A stretch of 64,000 nt of DNA from Branchiostoma floridae (taxonomy: Eukaryota > Chordata > Leptocardii > Amphioxiformes > Branchiostomatidae). A model generated the notes under the pieces. It searched no databases. It was not told the origin of the DNA and worked only from the letters and a program-made list of their open reading frames with translations. Of the stretch, positions 45,075 through 54,419 are shown in pieces; within the stretch, counting starts at the first letter, position 1; each line of letters opens with the position of its first letter. The translations under genes and the position numbers were made by a program. The stretch lies in assembly GCF_000003815.2 (NCBI RefSeq), contig NC_049983.1, forward strand, positions 720,524 to 784,523. The letters run 5' to 3'.

Positions 45075-45959
45075 TTAAGTGCGAATATATTTTTTAAATG
45101 CATCTGAGGTCCATCTCCCTAGTAGCCGAAGGTTCGAATCCGAAACCCCCTGCAAAGCTGCTTGCGTAGCAGCTCCAATTCGGAAGGAATGCGAGGTGTA
45201 TTTTTGTGGATCGAGTTTGACTTGCAGGACACAGGCTCTTAATGCCTTGGCAAAGTTATCGCTGGTAACAGGGCAACCATCCCTACGTTGGAACAGGTAC
45301 CCCGGGTTCCTTCCCCGTAGTTGGAGGTACTTAGCAAGGCTTACCACCGGGCAGTGCGGACTTTCTGGGTGTGGTTGGATCTGGATGGTGGATTGGGCTG
45401 AAGGACTGCTGTGTTTGTACGTCTTAAACTGTACCAAGAAGGAAGTTAGGCCACTATTAGAGTCCAGATTACCCCTGAGGTCCGCTAAGGTCAGAGTGTG
45501 TTGGGAAGAATTAGTTACCGTTACTTCGCTTATGCGAGCTAAAGAGTAGAACATAAACGTGAACATTGCCTCATACAGGCACTGATTGTAGTACGTGGTC
45601 TTTATGAACTTCAAGGCATCAATCAATTGGGAAAGAATAGGAGGCGTTATGGGCAACCTTCCGTCGGGTACGTGGTTCTTTTGTATTGAGTGCATCAACT
45701 TGCGAACGACGAAAGTAGAAGTGGGGTCTTGTAGATTTTGGATTTTGTGAATGAAACCTATAGCTGAAAGTTTAGATGCTATCGACGCTGGGGCAAATCC
45801 CTTACTATGTAAGTAGGAAATAAACTGGCATACTATAGGCTCTGGAATAGGGGGCTTGATATTGGCTGTACAGTGGATTTCAAGGCTGAATTGACGGAAA
45901 TGCTGCCACGCCAGGCGATAAGCTGAGATTGTAGAAGGTGCTAAGGATTGAACAAGCAA
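45075..45959 (-). CDS. Tyrosine recombinase of the Ngaro-like element
   Basis: 294 codons from the first Met-like position, but the frame is open further upstream (PAQQLNRLVDNLLVQSLAPSTISAY) and overlaps the end of the RT ORF by at least 40 nt, so it is probably made by frameshift or reinitiation. The N-terminal SAM-like core-binding part (SLAPSTISAYRLAWQHF) is followed by the catalytic domain. Catalytic residues visible: Arg in ARISEV, HSFRIG (HxxR), and the nucleophile Tyr in KKYIRT at the extreme C-terminus. This enzyme would join a circular DNA copy to the target without the usual integrase. Confidence 0.9.
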   Translation of the reverse strand: MLVQSLAPSTISAYRLAWQHFRQFSLEIHCTANIKPPIPEPIVCQFISYLHSKGFAPASIASKLSAIGFIHKIQNLQDPTSTFVVRKLMHSIQKNHVPDGRLPITPPILSQLIDALKFIKTTYYNQCLYEAMFTFMFYSLARISEVTVTNSSQHTLTLADLRGNLDSNSGLTSFLVQFKTYKHSSPSAQSTIQIQPHPESPHCPVVSLAKYLQLRGRNPGYLFQRRDGCPVTSDNFAKALRACVLQVKLDPQKYTSHSFRIGAATQAALQGVSDSNLRLLGRWTSDAFKKYIRT

Positions 45960-45967
45960 GTTGTCGA

Positions 45968-47512
45968 CTAGTCGATTAAGCTGCTGGGCAGGAGATGGGG
46001 AGGCACCCTGACCGGATGAGTTGCCATGTGTGGGTATTTCCTGCGGAACCGCTCTACCTGTAGGCGAGATAGACAGTCAGCCATCGTGTTATGTGTTCCC
46101 GGTATGTGCTCAGCTCGACATCTAATATTTCGGCGGAGGCTTATAAGAACAAATCTTCGAACCAAGGGCATTATCCTGGGGTTCCGTGACGTCTGTTTAT
46201 TGATTATGTGCACCAGGGCAAGGTTGTCAGTGTGTAACAAAATACTTTGGTTCGCCCATTCCTTGCCCCAGATATGGAAAGCCAGCACAATTGGATAAAA
46301 TTCTAATATTGTAATATTCGTCGAGTGTAGTGCCTGTGGCCAAGCTCCGTAAAGCCATTCTGTGCCATAAACTGCGCCATAACCTAACGATCCTGCTGCA
46401 TCTGTATACAGGTTTAACGTGGAGTCCGTAGTAAATTGGTCGTCAACAAAGAAGGATTTTCCATTAAAGGTGTCAAGGAAATGACCCCACATTTGTAAGT
46501 CAAGCCTTACCCCACTGTTGATGTGAATAGGGCCTGTTTTGTATGTCCTATTCCTGGTTAGATCAATCAATCTTCTTAAGAAAGCGCGCCCTGGCACAAC
46601 TACTTGACATACGTGATTGAGTAGTCCGACAAGGGACTGCACTTGTTTTAAGGAAACTGAGGAGCGCAGGAGGAATTCTTGAATAGTTTCTTTGCACTTT
46701 TGTAATTTGTCAATGGGCAATCTCGCCTCCATCAATCTTGTGTCGAGTTCTATGCCTAGAAATGACATAGTCGTATCTGGGTAGTAGGTTTTTTCCTCCG
46801 AAAGAGGAACCCCTACTTCCTGACACATATTGCTAAATGCTACCAAGTCTCGTTCGCAAGATGAGTATGCGTGGTTTGCGAACAAGAAATCGTCTAATAT
46901 GTGGGTAGGGAAGCGTATATTGAGTTTGTTTACCGCTATCCACTCAAGGGCCGAACTAATAGCCTCAAAAATTGAACAAGATATTGAAGCTCCCATTGGC
47001 AGGCATCGATCATAATAGAAACCATTGTCTAAATAGAATCCTAATAGGTGGTGGTCGTTAGGATGTATGGGGACAATACGAAAGGCTGATTCCACATCCG
47101 TTTTTGCTAGAAAACATCCTGGTCCTAGCAATTTTATGTGTCGGATAGCATTGTCTATATTGGCATAAGAAACCGAGGATAGCTCTTTAGGAATACCGTT
47201 ATTCACTGCTTTCCCCGGGGGATGCGACAAGTCATGTATTATCCGATACTTTCCTGGGGCTTTTTTGGGAATCGCATAAATGGGAGAAATGAATAGGTTC
47301 GGAAATGGTTTATCTGCGAATGGACCCACTATACGTCCTTGTTCCAGTTCAGACTGAAGTTTCTCAAAAATAATTGGAAGTTGTGCTGGATTGGGGGACA
47401 TGACTTTGGAAGGAAAGTAATTTCGAGATCCAAAATACTCCAATGGAAATCCATAGGTAAAGCCTTTGATGATGTAATCTTTTTCCCTGTCGGGGTACCC
47501 TTCTAGAAACAA
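45968..47512 (-). CDS. Reverse transcriptase-RNase H of the Ngaro-like element
   Basis: About 515 codons. RT motifs: GKYRIIHDLSHP, FLAKTDVESAFRIVPI, LPMGASISCSIFEA, and the catalytic HILDDFLF. RNase H: NLYTDAAGSLGYGAV, ILEFYPIVLAF, LLHTDNLALVHIIN, and the end AEHIPGTHNTMADCLSR. There is no DAM methyltransferase after RNase H. The frame extends upstream past the gag stop (PVIAKKLSLFLEG), so gag and RT overlap and the first Met is not decisive. It converts element RNA to DNA. Confidence 0.92.
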   Translation of the reverse strand: MFLEGYPDREKDYIIKGFTYGFPLEYFGSRNYFPSKVMSPNPAQLPIIFEKLQSELEQGRIVGPFADKPFPNLFISPIYAIPKKAPGKYRIIHDLSHPPGKAVNNGIPKELSSVSYANIDNAIRHIKLLGPGCFLAKTDVESAFRIVPIHPNDHHLLGFYLDNGFYYDRCLPMGASISCSIFEAISSALEWIAVNKLNIRFPTHILDDFLFANHAYSSCERDLVAFSNMCQEVGVPLSEEKTYYPDTTMSFLGIELDTRLMEARLPIDKLQKCKETIQEFLLRSSVSLKQVQSLVGLLNHVCQVVVPGRAFLRRLIDLTRNRTYKTGPIHINSGVRLDLQMWGHFLDTFNGKSFFVDDQFTTDSTLNLYTDAAGSLGYGAVYGTEWLYGAWPQALHSTNITILEFYPIVLAFHIWGKEWANQSILLHTDNLALVHIINKQTSRNPRIMPLVRRFVLISLRRNIRCRAEHIPGTHNTMADCLSRLQVERFRRKYPHMATHPVRVPPHLLPSSLID

Positions 47513-47522
47513 ACTAAGCTTC

Positions 47523-48728
47523 TTAGCGATTACGGGTGTTGTTATTTCTGAGCTGAGCCTTCTTGGGGCAGTTGGGCTCCTTGTGTGGCCCTGAACAGGT
47601 GGGGCAGGAGTGCTTGTAAGGGCAACCTGTCGTGGAGCACTGGCCTCCGGGGAGGTGATATTGAAAGCAGTAGCCTCTGGGTATTTTGTTGGTCTTGGGA
47701 AAGGAGGGCTTGGGGGAAGAAGATGCTAGTGCCAAGCTACTGAAGGCATCAACGTACAGCTGCGGATGTGGGACATCCCATGGTAGGTTTGGGTTGATCT
47801 GTCTTAGCTGTCTGAAGTACATATCGTACTTACCCCACTGCGCACCTCGGTCTGCCATGGATCGGATCAAGTACCCGTAAGAGATTAACTGGGTACTGCG
47901 CAGAACATGCTTCTGGACATAGATATACTGGTAAATCGCGAATGCGTTTGACCATTGTGCTAAGGAAAGGGAGTTCTTACTGTCCTCTACATTGTTTTCC
48001 ACCGTCAAAGTTGGGAGTCCTGCTAATGGTTCCAGGTTGATGTTGAATTGCGCTTTGGGACGATGAGTTGGCAATAAGTGTTTGAATTCCACATATTTAT
48101 CTAGCCAAATTTTCTCCTTCGTTGGTTCTGGTATTCCAGTGTCCAGAGGTAAGTGAACTCCCGTTTTATAGAGCTCACCGCTAAGGACAGATTCTATGGC
48201 AGGAGTCCCAACTACTGACGCTGGTTGGTTAAGAGCGGAGGCATTAACTGTCTTAGTAAGAGAGGATGTACCTAGAATGCTGGAAGCCAGGGTCGAGCCT
48301 AGGCCTGGCATCTGGGCGTTTGGGTTGATGGACGGAAGAGATGGGGGCTGAGGATCCAGTGCCCCACTTGTGGTAGCTATTGGCAACACGCCAGGGGTAT
48401 CGGTTACATGGGTTACAGTCACTGAGCTAGGAGAGGTGTTAAGACCTACAAGTCCTGCTGACCCTCCGTCTGTTGGTAACGCACCTGGAGTCTGGGGGTC
48501 ACTGGAATTTGTAGAGTTCAGTTTGTTCGCTATCTGCGTAGTAACTTGTTGCAAGTCCTCTAGTTGCTTTTGTAGAAACTTCATTGTCAGCTTGGGTTTA
48601 TCCGGAGCCTTGCGAGTAGGTTGCGGGGGTGCATCCTCTGGAGATGGCTGATCTCCTCGCTCCGTCGGGGACGGATCATCCCCGGCTTCCGGCCTCGCTG
48701 CTTTGCGTGCCTTCTTCCTTGGAGGCAT
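47523..48728 (-). CDS. Gag-like protein of the Ngaro-like element
   Basis: 401 residues starting MPPRKKARK. A basic start is followed by a low-complexity Pro/Ser/Thr region, a predicted coiled segment (MKFLQKQLEDLQQVTTQIANKL), a helical core region (WLDKYVEFKHLLPTHRPK, LSLAQWSNAFAIYQYIYVQKH), and a C-terminal Cys/His cluster (CFQYHLPGGQC, CPYKHSCPTCSGPHKEPNC), which fits a nucleic-acid binding Gag end. It precedes the RT in the right order. ATG 48728 lies just before the assembly gap, so a longer start cannot be excluded. Confidence 0.8.
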   Translation of the reverse strand: MPPRKKARKAARPEAGDDPSPTERGDQPSPEDAPPQPTRKAPDKPKLTMKFLQKQLEDLQQVTTQIANKLNSTNSSDPQTPGALPTDGGSAGLVGLNTSPSSVTVTHVTDTPGVLPIATTSGALDPQPPSLPSINPNAQMPGLGSTLASSILGTSSLTKTVNASALNQPASVVGTPAIESVLSGELYKTGVHLPLDTGIPEPTKEKIWLDKYVEFKHLLPTHRPKAQFNINLEPLAGLPTLTVENNVEDSKNSLSLAQWSNAFAIYQYIYVQKHVLRSTQLISYGYLIRSMADRGAQWGKYDMYFRQLRQINPNLPWDVPHPQLYVDAFSSLALASSSPKPSFPKTNKIPRGYCFQYHLPGGQCSTTGCPYKHSCPTCSGPHKEPNCPKKAQLRNNNTRNR

Positions 48729-48773
48729 TACTGGGGCTCGACAATAGTAAAGCGTTAAGACAGTGAGCAGAGT

Positions 48774-48873
48774 NNNNNNNNNNNNNNNNNNNNNNNNNNN
48801 NNNNNNNNNNNNNNNNNNNNNNNNNNNNNNNNNNNNNNNNNNNNNNNNNNNNNNNNNNNNNNNNNNNNNNNNN
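48774..48873. other. Assembly gap (100 N)
   Basis: Lies upstream of the gag-like start on the minus strand. Confidence 1.
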
Positions 48874-49024
48874 TACATCAGGACAATTTTGTTGCATGAT
48901 GACACATTCCTAGTTATATCGATTGTATTGGAGTGTCATGCCGGGTATCTGAGAAATGCGGTATAACGGTGAAAAAGCAAACCGTCAGATACAAAGGTTA
49001 TTTAAGTCACTGTGGTTCTTGGAC

Positions 49025-49392
49025 AACCCGCCCCGACAAAGCCATGCACGAAATAAATCACATGTACGGACAGGTACAGTAACGGTACCCCGACAAAATC
49101 ATGTGATAAAACAAGCAGTTACTTGTGAACCACGCATGTACGGACAGGTACCCTGTTAGTACCCCGACAAAATCATGCGTTAAATAATCACATGTACGGA
49201 CAGGTACCCGGCCCGTACCCCGACAAGATCATGTGAATCAAACAATTGCTTGTGAACAAAGATCATGTGATATAAACAAGCAATTGACGCATGTACGGAC
49301 AGGTATCTTCCTAGTACCCCGACAAAATCATGCGTAAATAGTCACAAGTATGGACAGGTACACTAAACGGTACCTGGACAAAGGGCACGTGA
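49025..49392. repeat. Tandem repeats with inner dyad, 5' of gag
   Basis: About five units of CATGTACGGACAGGTAC, some ten bases, then GTACCCCGACAAAATCATG, at irregular 60-100-bp spacing. GGTAC and GTACC give local dyads. They sit between A2 and gag, so they may be promoter, RNA-packaging or recombination sites. Confidence 0.7.
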
Positions 49393-49637
49393 TATGTATA
49401 CCAACATCTGTTTGGGAACAGACATTGATATTAGTCCAACGACTTTCCTATAAATTGATATCCACATGAAGGTACATCTGCGGTATTGTTTGTTGTGAAT
49501 TTGAATTATGCGTAAACTTTGAATGAAGATCTGAAATTTGTGCTTGAGTACATATAGGTGAAATGAAAAACAAAGCACAAAAGAAAGGCAACAAATGTTG
49601 TCGACGTTCTGGCTTTTCTATAGGGGTTGGGTTTGGG

Positions 49638-49796
49638 GGGAAATGCAAACACAGCCGCTCAGTAAACGGCGTGTTTTGACTGACCTGTCTAGCTCAGAAC
49701 ATATTCCCGCCTTTCCTCGTAGCCAATGGGAATCGAATGAACACGTGAACAGGGCATGGTGACTGGGAACGTCTCCGAATCCGGCTTAAGCTGTAT
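49638..49796 (-). repeat. Repeat A2 (159 bp)
   Basis: Starts GGGAAATGCAAACACAGCCG and ends GGCTTAAGCTGTAT on the plus strand; the same 159 bp lie at 51266-51424. Directly abuts B1. Confidence 0.95.
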
Positions 49797-50117
49797 TTTC
49801 ATTTCATGAAAAGCCCCTTATGCCTACTTCTCCGACCGATATAAGGACAGGGAGACAAGAATTCAACTGACACACTTGGCATCTTTGGCGGAAAAACAGG
49901 TATATTGTCAAGATTGGCATACAGAATGGAAAAAACATAGAATCATTACATAAATATGTATCATTCTCAATATATGGCAACACGCCAAATGGTTACCATG
50001 ACAACGGTTCCATATATCTCGTGAAAAGGTTTTTCGTATAAAGGTCACATGCCAATCATACAAGTTTACGAACATTATAAGATTTCCAACATAATTTGAG
50101 TACTGGTTTACCACCAC
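49796..50117 (-). repeat. Repeat B1 (322 bp)
   Basis: Same sequence as 43747-44068. Shares one T with the edge of A2. Confidence 0.95.
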
Positions 50118-50427
50118 CAAAAGCCATCGCGCCTAACAAGTGGCAGGGGAAATCTGACTGCAAAACCCTCCTGTCTATTAGTCCGCCAAAGAGCCAATCA
50201 GGCAATAAGGGGCTAAGAAGTGTAGGGTGAGGGAATGTAAATGAATAGCCTTGCTTTCTGACTGACAAACGAGTATTAAAACATTTGAAGATTTCGTTAG
50301 TTTTCAAAAATGTCGCCAAATATCAAGTTACTTTTGTTCTACTCACCGCGTGTTGAGGGGCCAGGGCGAGGGGGGTGGGGGTGATTCAATGTATAAATGT
50401 CCAATTGAAAATGTATTTTAGAGGGAA

Positions 50428-51024
50428 TTAAATGCCCTTTGTTGCTGTTAAGGCCCCCCTGATGGACTTGAAGTGAAGATACATCCCGTAAGGGGACAGG
50501 TGGTGTCCGTCTTTTGCAAAATATTCTGGGCAATGCCTATTAACAAGGCGGACATGTGCCCATGTAGACATGTGAGGAGTGTTGGCCACCTCATGTCTCA
50601 AAGCGTCAAGGTACCTACCTAGGCACTGATTGTACGGTATGTTTGGTGGGTTAAATACCCGTGGGAGAGGTTCTCCAACAATGATATGTCTGGCATTAGC
50701 CCGGTTTCTGATTACACTTGCCATACCAACTATGCGTAAAGCCACTATCTCAGGCTCCCAGAAGAGCTCACACAGATCATTGGACCCTAACTCAAGGTAG
50801 ACATCATCCACGGTTGGCAGGGCCTTACACATTTGGTCGAAGTTCGAAACTTTGCCGCCAGACAAGGACATCCATTTTACATCGGTGTTTTCCAACCAAA
50901 AATCTCTACTCACTACTTGGCCTGATGCTGATTCGGTTCTGCTTTCAACAAAAGCATCCAGTCTGCGTATGAACGAGTGCCCTATGATTAGTATTCGTCT
51001 TTTTCTGTGACCAACTTCTGCCAT
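50428..51024 (-). CDS. SGNH-type hydrolase-like protein of the retroelement
   Basis: 198 residues, Met start at 51024. SGNH block residues are all visible: IIGHSF (nucleophile Ser near residue 17), LELGSNDLC (Gly and Asn), and DGHHLSPYG (Asp-x-x-His). SGNH hydrolase-like ORFs are known as accessory genes of some Ngaro and CR1-type elements; their role in the cycle is not settled (esterase-like or nucleic-acid related). The ORF lies alone between A1 and B1, outside the gag-RT-recombinase block, and is intact. Confidence 0.8.
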   Translation of the reverse strand: MAEVGHRKRRILIIGHSFIRRLDAFVESRTESASGQVVSRDFWLENTDVKWMSLSGGKVSNFDQMCKALPTVDDVYLELGSNDLCELFWEPEIVALRIVGMASVIRNRANARHIIVGEPLPRVFNPPNIPYNQCLGRYLDALRHEVANTPHMSTWAHVRLVNRHCPEYFAKDGHHLSPYGMYLHFKSIRGALTATKGI

Positions 51025-51265
51025 GTCGTACTAAGAATCAAAAGCAACGCCTACTGTAAGAGTTTAGCAACAAGAGAACAACCGAACTTCTGGGGGCCCC
51101 GTCACAGCTGCACAAAGCAGCGACAAAAAACTGGAAATAGAGACGACTCACCGTCTTTGCCAGAGATTCCGACCGGGAATAATCAGTCAAGAGTGTAGTC
51201 TCAAAGCAGAATACAGAGGGGGCAGAAATTGCCAACGCAAAGGATGCCAGAACGGAAAATGCAAC

Positions 51266-51424
51266 GGGAAATGCAAACACAGCCGCTCAGTAAACGGCGT
51301 GTTTTGACTGACCTGTCTAGCTCAGAACATATTCCCGCCTTTCCTCGTAGCCAATGGGAATCGAATGAACACGTGAACAGGGCATGGTGACTGGGAACGT
51401 CTCCGAATCCGGCTTAAGCTGTAT
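51266..51424 (-). repeat. Repeat A1 (159 bp), left end of the retroelement
   Basis: Same sequence as 49638-49796. Beyond it (51425 onward) unrelated RT coding sequence starts abruptly. Confidence 0.95.
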
Positions 51425-51900
51425 ATCTGTACAAATCCACTATCCGCCCTTGTATGGAATACTGCTGTCATCTATGGGGAGGTGCCCCGAAGGACTGTCT
51501 GCAACTTCTAGACTGCATTCAAAGAAGAATCTGTATGGCTATTAGTAATCAATTATCACCTAAGCTTGACCCTCTCTCCCACAGGCAAAATATGGCATCC
51601 CTGTCCCTTTTTACCGGAACTTCCATGGGAATTACTCCAATGATCTCATACTACTTGTCCCTCCGGTGCGAGCCTTTCAGCGCAACACAAGGTTCTTAGC
51701 AAACTCACATCACTTTACTATTCAATTACCGGTTTCCAGGCCCTCCTAGAGCAACAGTTTACAGCAAAATTATGAAACTCACTTGACGACTCTTGTTTCT
51801 CTCCTCTCTACAACTTATCAGCCTTCAAAACAAATGTTCACCGCTATCTCCGTGCACAGTTTCCAACTCCTTAGTTCATTGAATTGAAGAAGTCTCATGA
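51425..51900 (+). pseudogene. Jockey-type non-LTR RT C-terminal remnant
   Basis: It reads LYKSTIRPCMEYCCHLWGGAP, LLDCIQRRICMAISNQLSPKLDPLSHRQNMASLSLF, then after a shift YRNFHGNYSNDLILLVPPV and RNTRFLANSHHFTIQLPVSRP. A stop precedes the LQLISLQNK end. It begins exactly at the edge of repeat A1, so the retroelement may have inserted into it; no matching upstream RT part is seen left of 43747. Confidence 0.75.
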
Positions 51901-52420
51901 CCTTGCTTTGAACAATCTTGTTAAAAAAAAGTTAAAGGCTTAATCAGATAGTGCTTTATTGTAACACAAGTCTTACCAAAGTAAACTTTTTCTTTTTTTT
52001 TAAAGAATGCATTTCAACAGTTTTATATATTTGTATTAATTTCTTGTGTGTAGTTGTATTTTGAAGAGAGGATGATTTATCATTTGTCTCTTTATGTAAA
52101 TGTTTTGTCATAGAGTTTACTTTTGGCTTGACTATAGGCCAAATCGGTTTGAATGACATCCGTGTGCACGTCAGTTATTGGCAACTTTCACTTAAGAAAA
52201 AAATTAAACCATACTGTTTATCAAACAAAGCAGCTACATATTGAACAAACAAGAAGATGTGAAGGAACGAAAATCAAGAATGTGTTGGTATATCATAATC
52301 TGCGTATGTTCATCCTTCCTGACTACAATACCTCACCTGATTTCATAATGAATGCAACTTTTTGGCCATTTGGCCATGTCATCCACATAGACAAATCAAC
52401 AGGACCTTTGAGTGATGAAG
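51901..52420. other. Inner segment left of the right arm
   Basis: A frame from 52153 (TSVIGNFHLRKKLNHTVYQ..., HVIHIDKSTGPLSDE) continues into the arm. It is not recognised; possibly a remnant of the element's own gene. Confidence 0.3.
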
Positions 52421-53475
52421 TCGGGCATACTAACACGCCATTGGAGGACAGCACTTTGTCTATAGCTGTACCTCTGCTGTATTCCGTAATTGATAACAAA
52501 AGTACAATGCACATGTATCCATCCCTAAAGAGCATTAATTTTTGCTTTTGTTGTGGTCTTGTTTCAACATTTATGAAGTAGGTATGCATCCATGTGCCCT
52601 GTTTATTAAATGGTATCACATTGTTCGAGTCCTGGTAACCCCCATGCAGAGCCTTTTCACTTGGGCACGACAAAGTACTAGTACGTATGTACGAAGTGAT
52701 TTAAGAAGGTACAGGCTTAATCGCATAAGAAAGCAATAATTTAAATGTGTAAAATCAGCAAAATTCCGTTTCAAGTATCCCTATATCCCCCATGTGGAGC
52801 CCCAATTAACATAACCAATCAATCAAAATATTTTTGACAGTTATGCATGGTTTACAAGCAACTATACAAACATTTGCCATGACTTACCCCCATAGTGTAA
52901 TATAATTACCCTGTTTATTATATGGCCCAAAACTCGAAAAATCCCCATAAAGACCCCCCTCTCACGGCTCGCGTTATGTATGGCCCAAATAGATGACGAT
53001 TGTTTTTGAATAAGTAGATGTTCCTCTCTCTAGCAAAAGTAAAACCATTTACCAGAGCCACTGCGTATAGCAGATAATGGGCCTTGAATATCACTAAAAT
53101 TTACAGTGATAAAAAATCTGCTTTCTGTGATTCAGGTAACCCCCTAGTACACCCTCTTAACTTTAATGTATCATCTTCAACTTTTGATCTGTAAAACTTA
53201 AGGACCCATGCCATATGGAAATATAAAAGTTAGATTTGTATCTTATGTACATTTCTCAGGATAGCCATCGCAATTTCAGTAATTTTCAGCCATAAATTGT
53301 CGGATTTTCGAGGGTCTCTGAGGGGGGTCCCAGAACTCGATAACGAAAAATAGCTGGAGGGTTTTAAGTATATGGCTGTTAATAGTTCCACATACCTATC
53401 ACACATACAAAGTATGAACCGATTTGGCCGACCCCCATCTTCCGGCCTCTGCCTGGTTTTCTCGTGCAATGACTC
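52421..53475 (-). repeat. Right long terminal inverted arm
   Basis: Inverse of 42160-43223. Confidence 0.85.
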
Positions 53476-53694
53476 TTAAGTGTCACGACCTAAAACCTTG
53501 GCGGACGGGGGAGGGGGTGTCCTTGAATCGTATCACTTGCCGTTAATACTCTAAACTTGAGCATTTCTGATTCAATGCCTTTAAATCTAAAGTAGATAAC
53601 AGTTACATAGTTACATGTGCTACAAGTCTATGGCAGGGTGCACGTATAGAATAGCACAGCTCACGGAACAATAACATTGTTAAATTGTTAAACT

Positions 53695-54360
53695 TGCAAG
53701 ACTTGCAAGACACAGCGATATCTCAATGATAAATATTCAATTGGGCAGGTGCAGCTGACTTTACAAAGTTAGTAATCATACCGTCTAATTCCACGATCTA
53801 GCACATAGAAAAAGTTATATGCAAACTTATGGGAAAATAATTATACAAATATTTGTATAGTATTCAACATATAGCAGTGGAGAATTCTGGACTTGTAAAC
53901 CTGAACCTTTTGACCTGAATTCAGACTTGTTGCTTGTTTTTTTTTCGTCATGTCGCTTTAATTGTTTATGAAACAAATCGGAGAATCAACAAATTGAATT
54001 GGTATGGCTCGCTATCAAGACTGGACACACCTACCCGTACTCAATATCATTCCTATTATTAATAAGTAATCGATCAAGAATATTAACCCAGAAGTCGTAC
54101 TTTTATATCTTAACATCGCATCTTGCAGAATTATTTTCGTCTCAATATTTGAAAGGCATTATTATCGCGTAGCAACTCTTTTAAAGGTGTTTGACTTTTC
54201 CAACGTACATCTGCTTGGAGATGACCTTTATACCCCATTAGGAGGAGTTGAACCGTAAAAAAAAGCGGAAGGACCGGATCGTGTTGCTACTAACGCAAGT
54301 TGGGCGATCAAGGAAGATTTCCTCTTTTTGGTGTAGGTAAGTTCATCGACACGGCAGAAA
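53695..54360 (+). promoter_or_regulatory. Upstream block of RTK copy 3, shared with copy 2
   Basis: The same ordered words as at 38300-38880, ending with CAAGGATATTATTGACGACAAC just before the ATG. Includes a ~130-bp insertion at 53925-54060 absent from copy 2. Confidence 0.55.
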
Positions 54361-54419
54361 TCTAACAGAAAGCAAGCTAGGTGTAACTTTGGCCCGTCAA
54401 GGATATTATTGACGACAAC

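Larger units (their letters stand above)
43747..51424 (-). mobile_element. Ngaro/PAT-type tyrosine-recombinase retrotransposon with split direct repeats
   Basis: Read on the minus strand: A1 (51424-51266, 159 bp), SGNH hydrolase ORF, B1 (50117-49796, 322 bp) abutting A2 (49796-49638, 159 bp), gag-like ORF, RT-RNase H, tyrosine recombinase, B2 (44068-43747, 322 bp). A1 and A2 look identical, as do B1 and B2. A1...B1A2...B2 is the split-direct-repeat logic of Ngaro and PAT elements, where the joined B1A2 can template the circle junction of the outer ends. No DAM-methyltransferase domain follows RNase H, which favours Ngaro. In the described elements the B1A2 pair lies 3' of the recombinase; here it lies 5' of gag. 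The ORFs look intact except for the gap at 48774-48873. Confidence 0.85.
42160..53475. mobile_element. 11.3-kb block with ~1.06-kb terminal inverted repeats and TTAA at both edges
   Basis: The left arm 42160-43223 is the inverse of the right arm 52421-53475, with small indels (for example a repeated CCAGGCAAAA at 42178-42192). The outermost bases are GAGTCATTGCACGAG and its complement, and TTAA lies directly outside both (42156-42159 and 53476-53479). TTAA with inverted ends fits piggyBac-type insertion. No piggyBac transposase was recognised, so this would be a non-autonomous long-TIR element. It carries the split-repeat retroelement at 43747-51424 and an RT remnant at 51425-51900. It separates RTK copies 2 and 3. 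Confidence 0.75.

Noticed and set aside
45079-45549. 156-codon plus-strand frame
   Set aside because: Antisense shadow of the tyrosine recombinase; no family signal.
49025-49392. CRISPR-like spaced repeats
   Set aside because: Units are irregular, diverged and dyadic, inside a eukaryotic retroelement. The minisatellite at 25436-25628 is likewise not CRISPR.
52153-52581. 142-codon frame as a transposase gene
   Set aside because: No DDE or other catalytic motif could be identified, and half of it lies in the inverted arm. Kept only as an unassigned segment.
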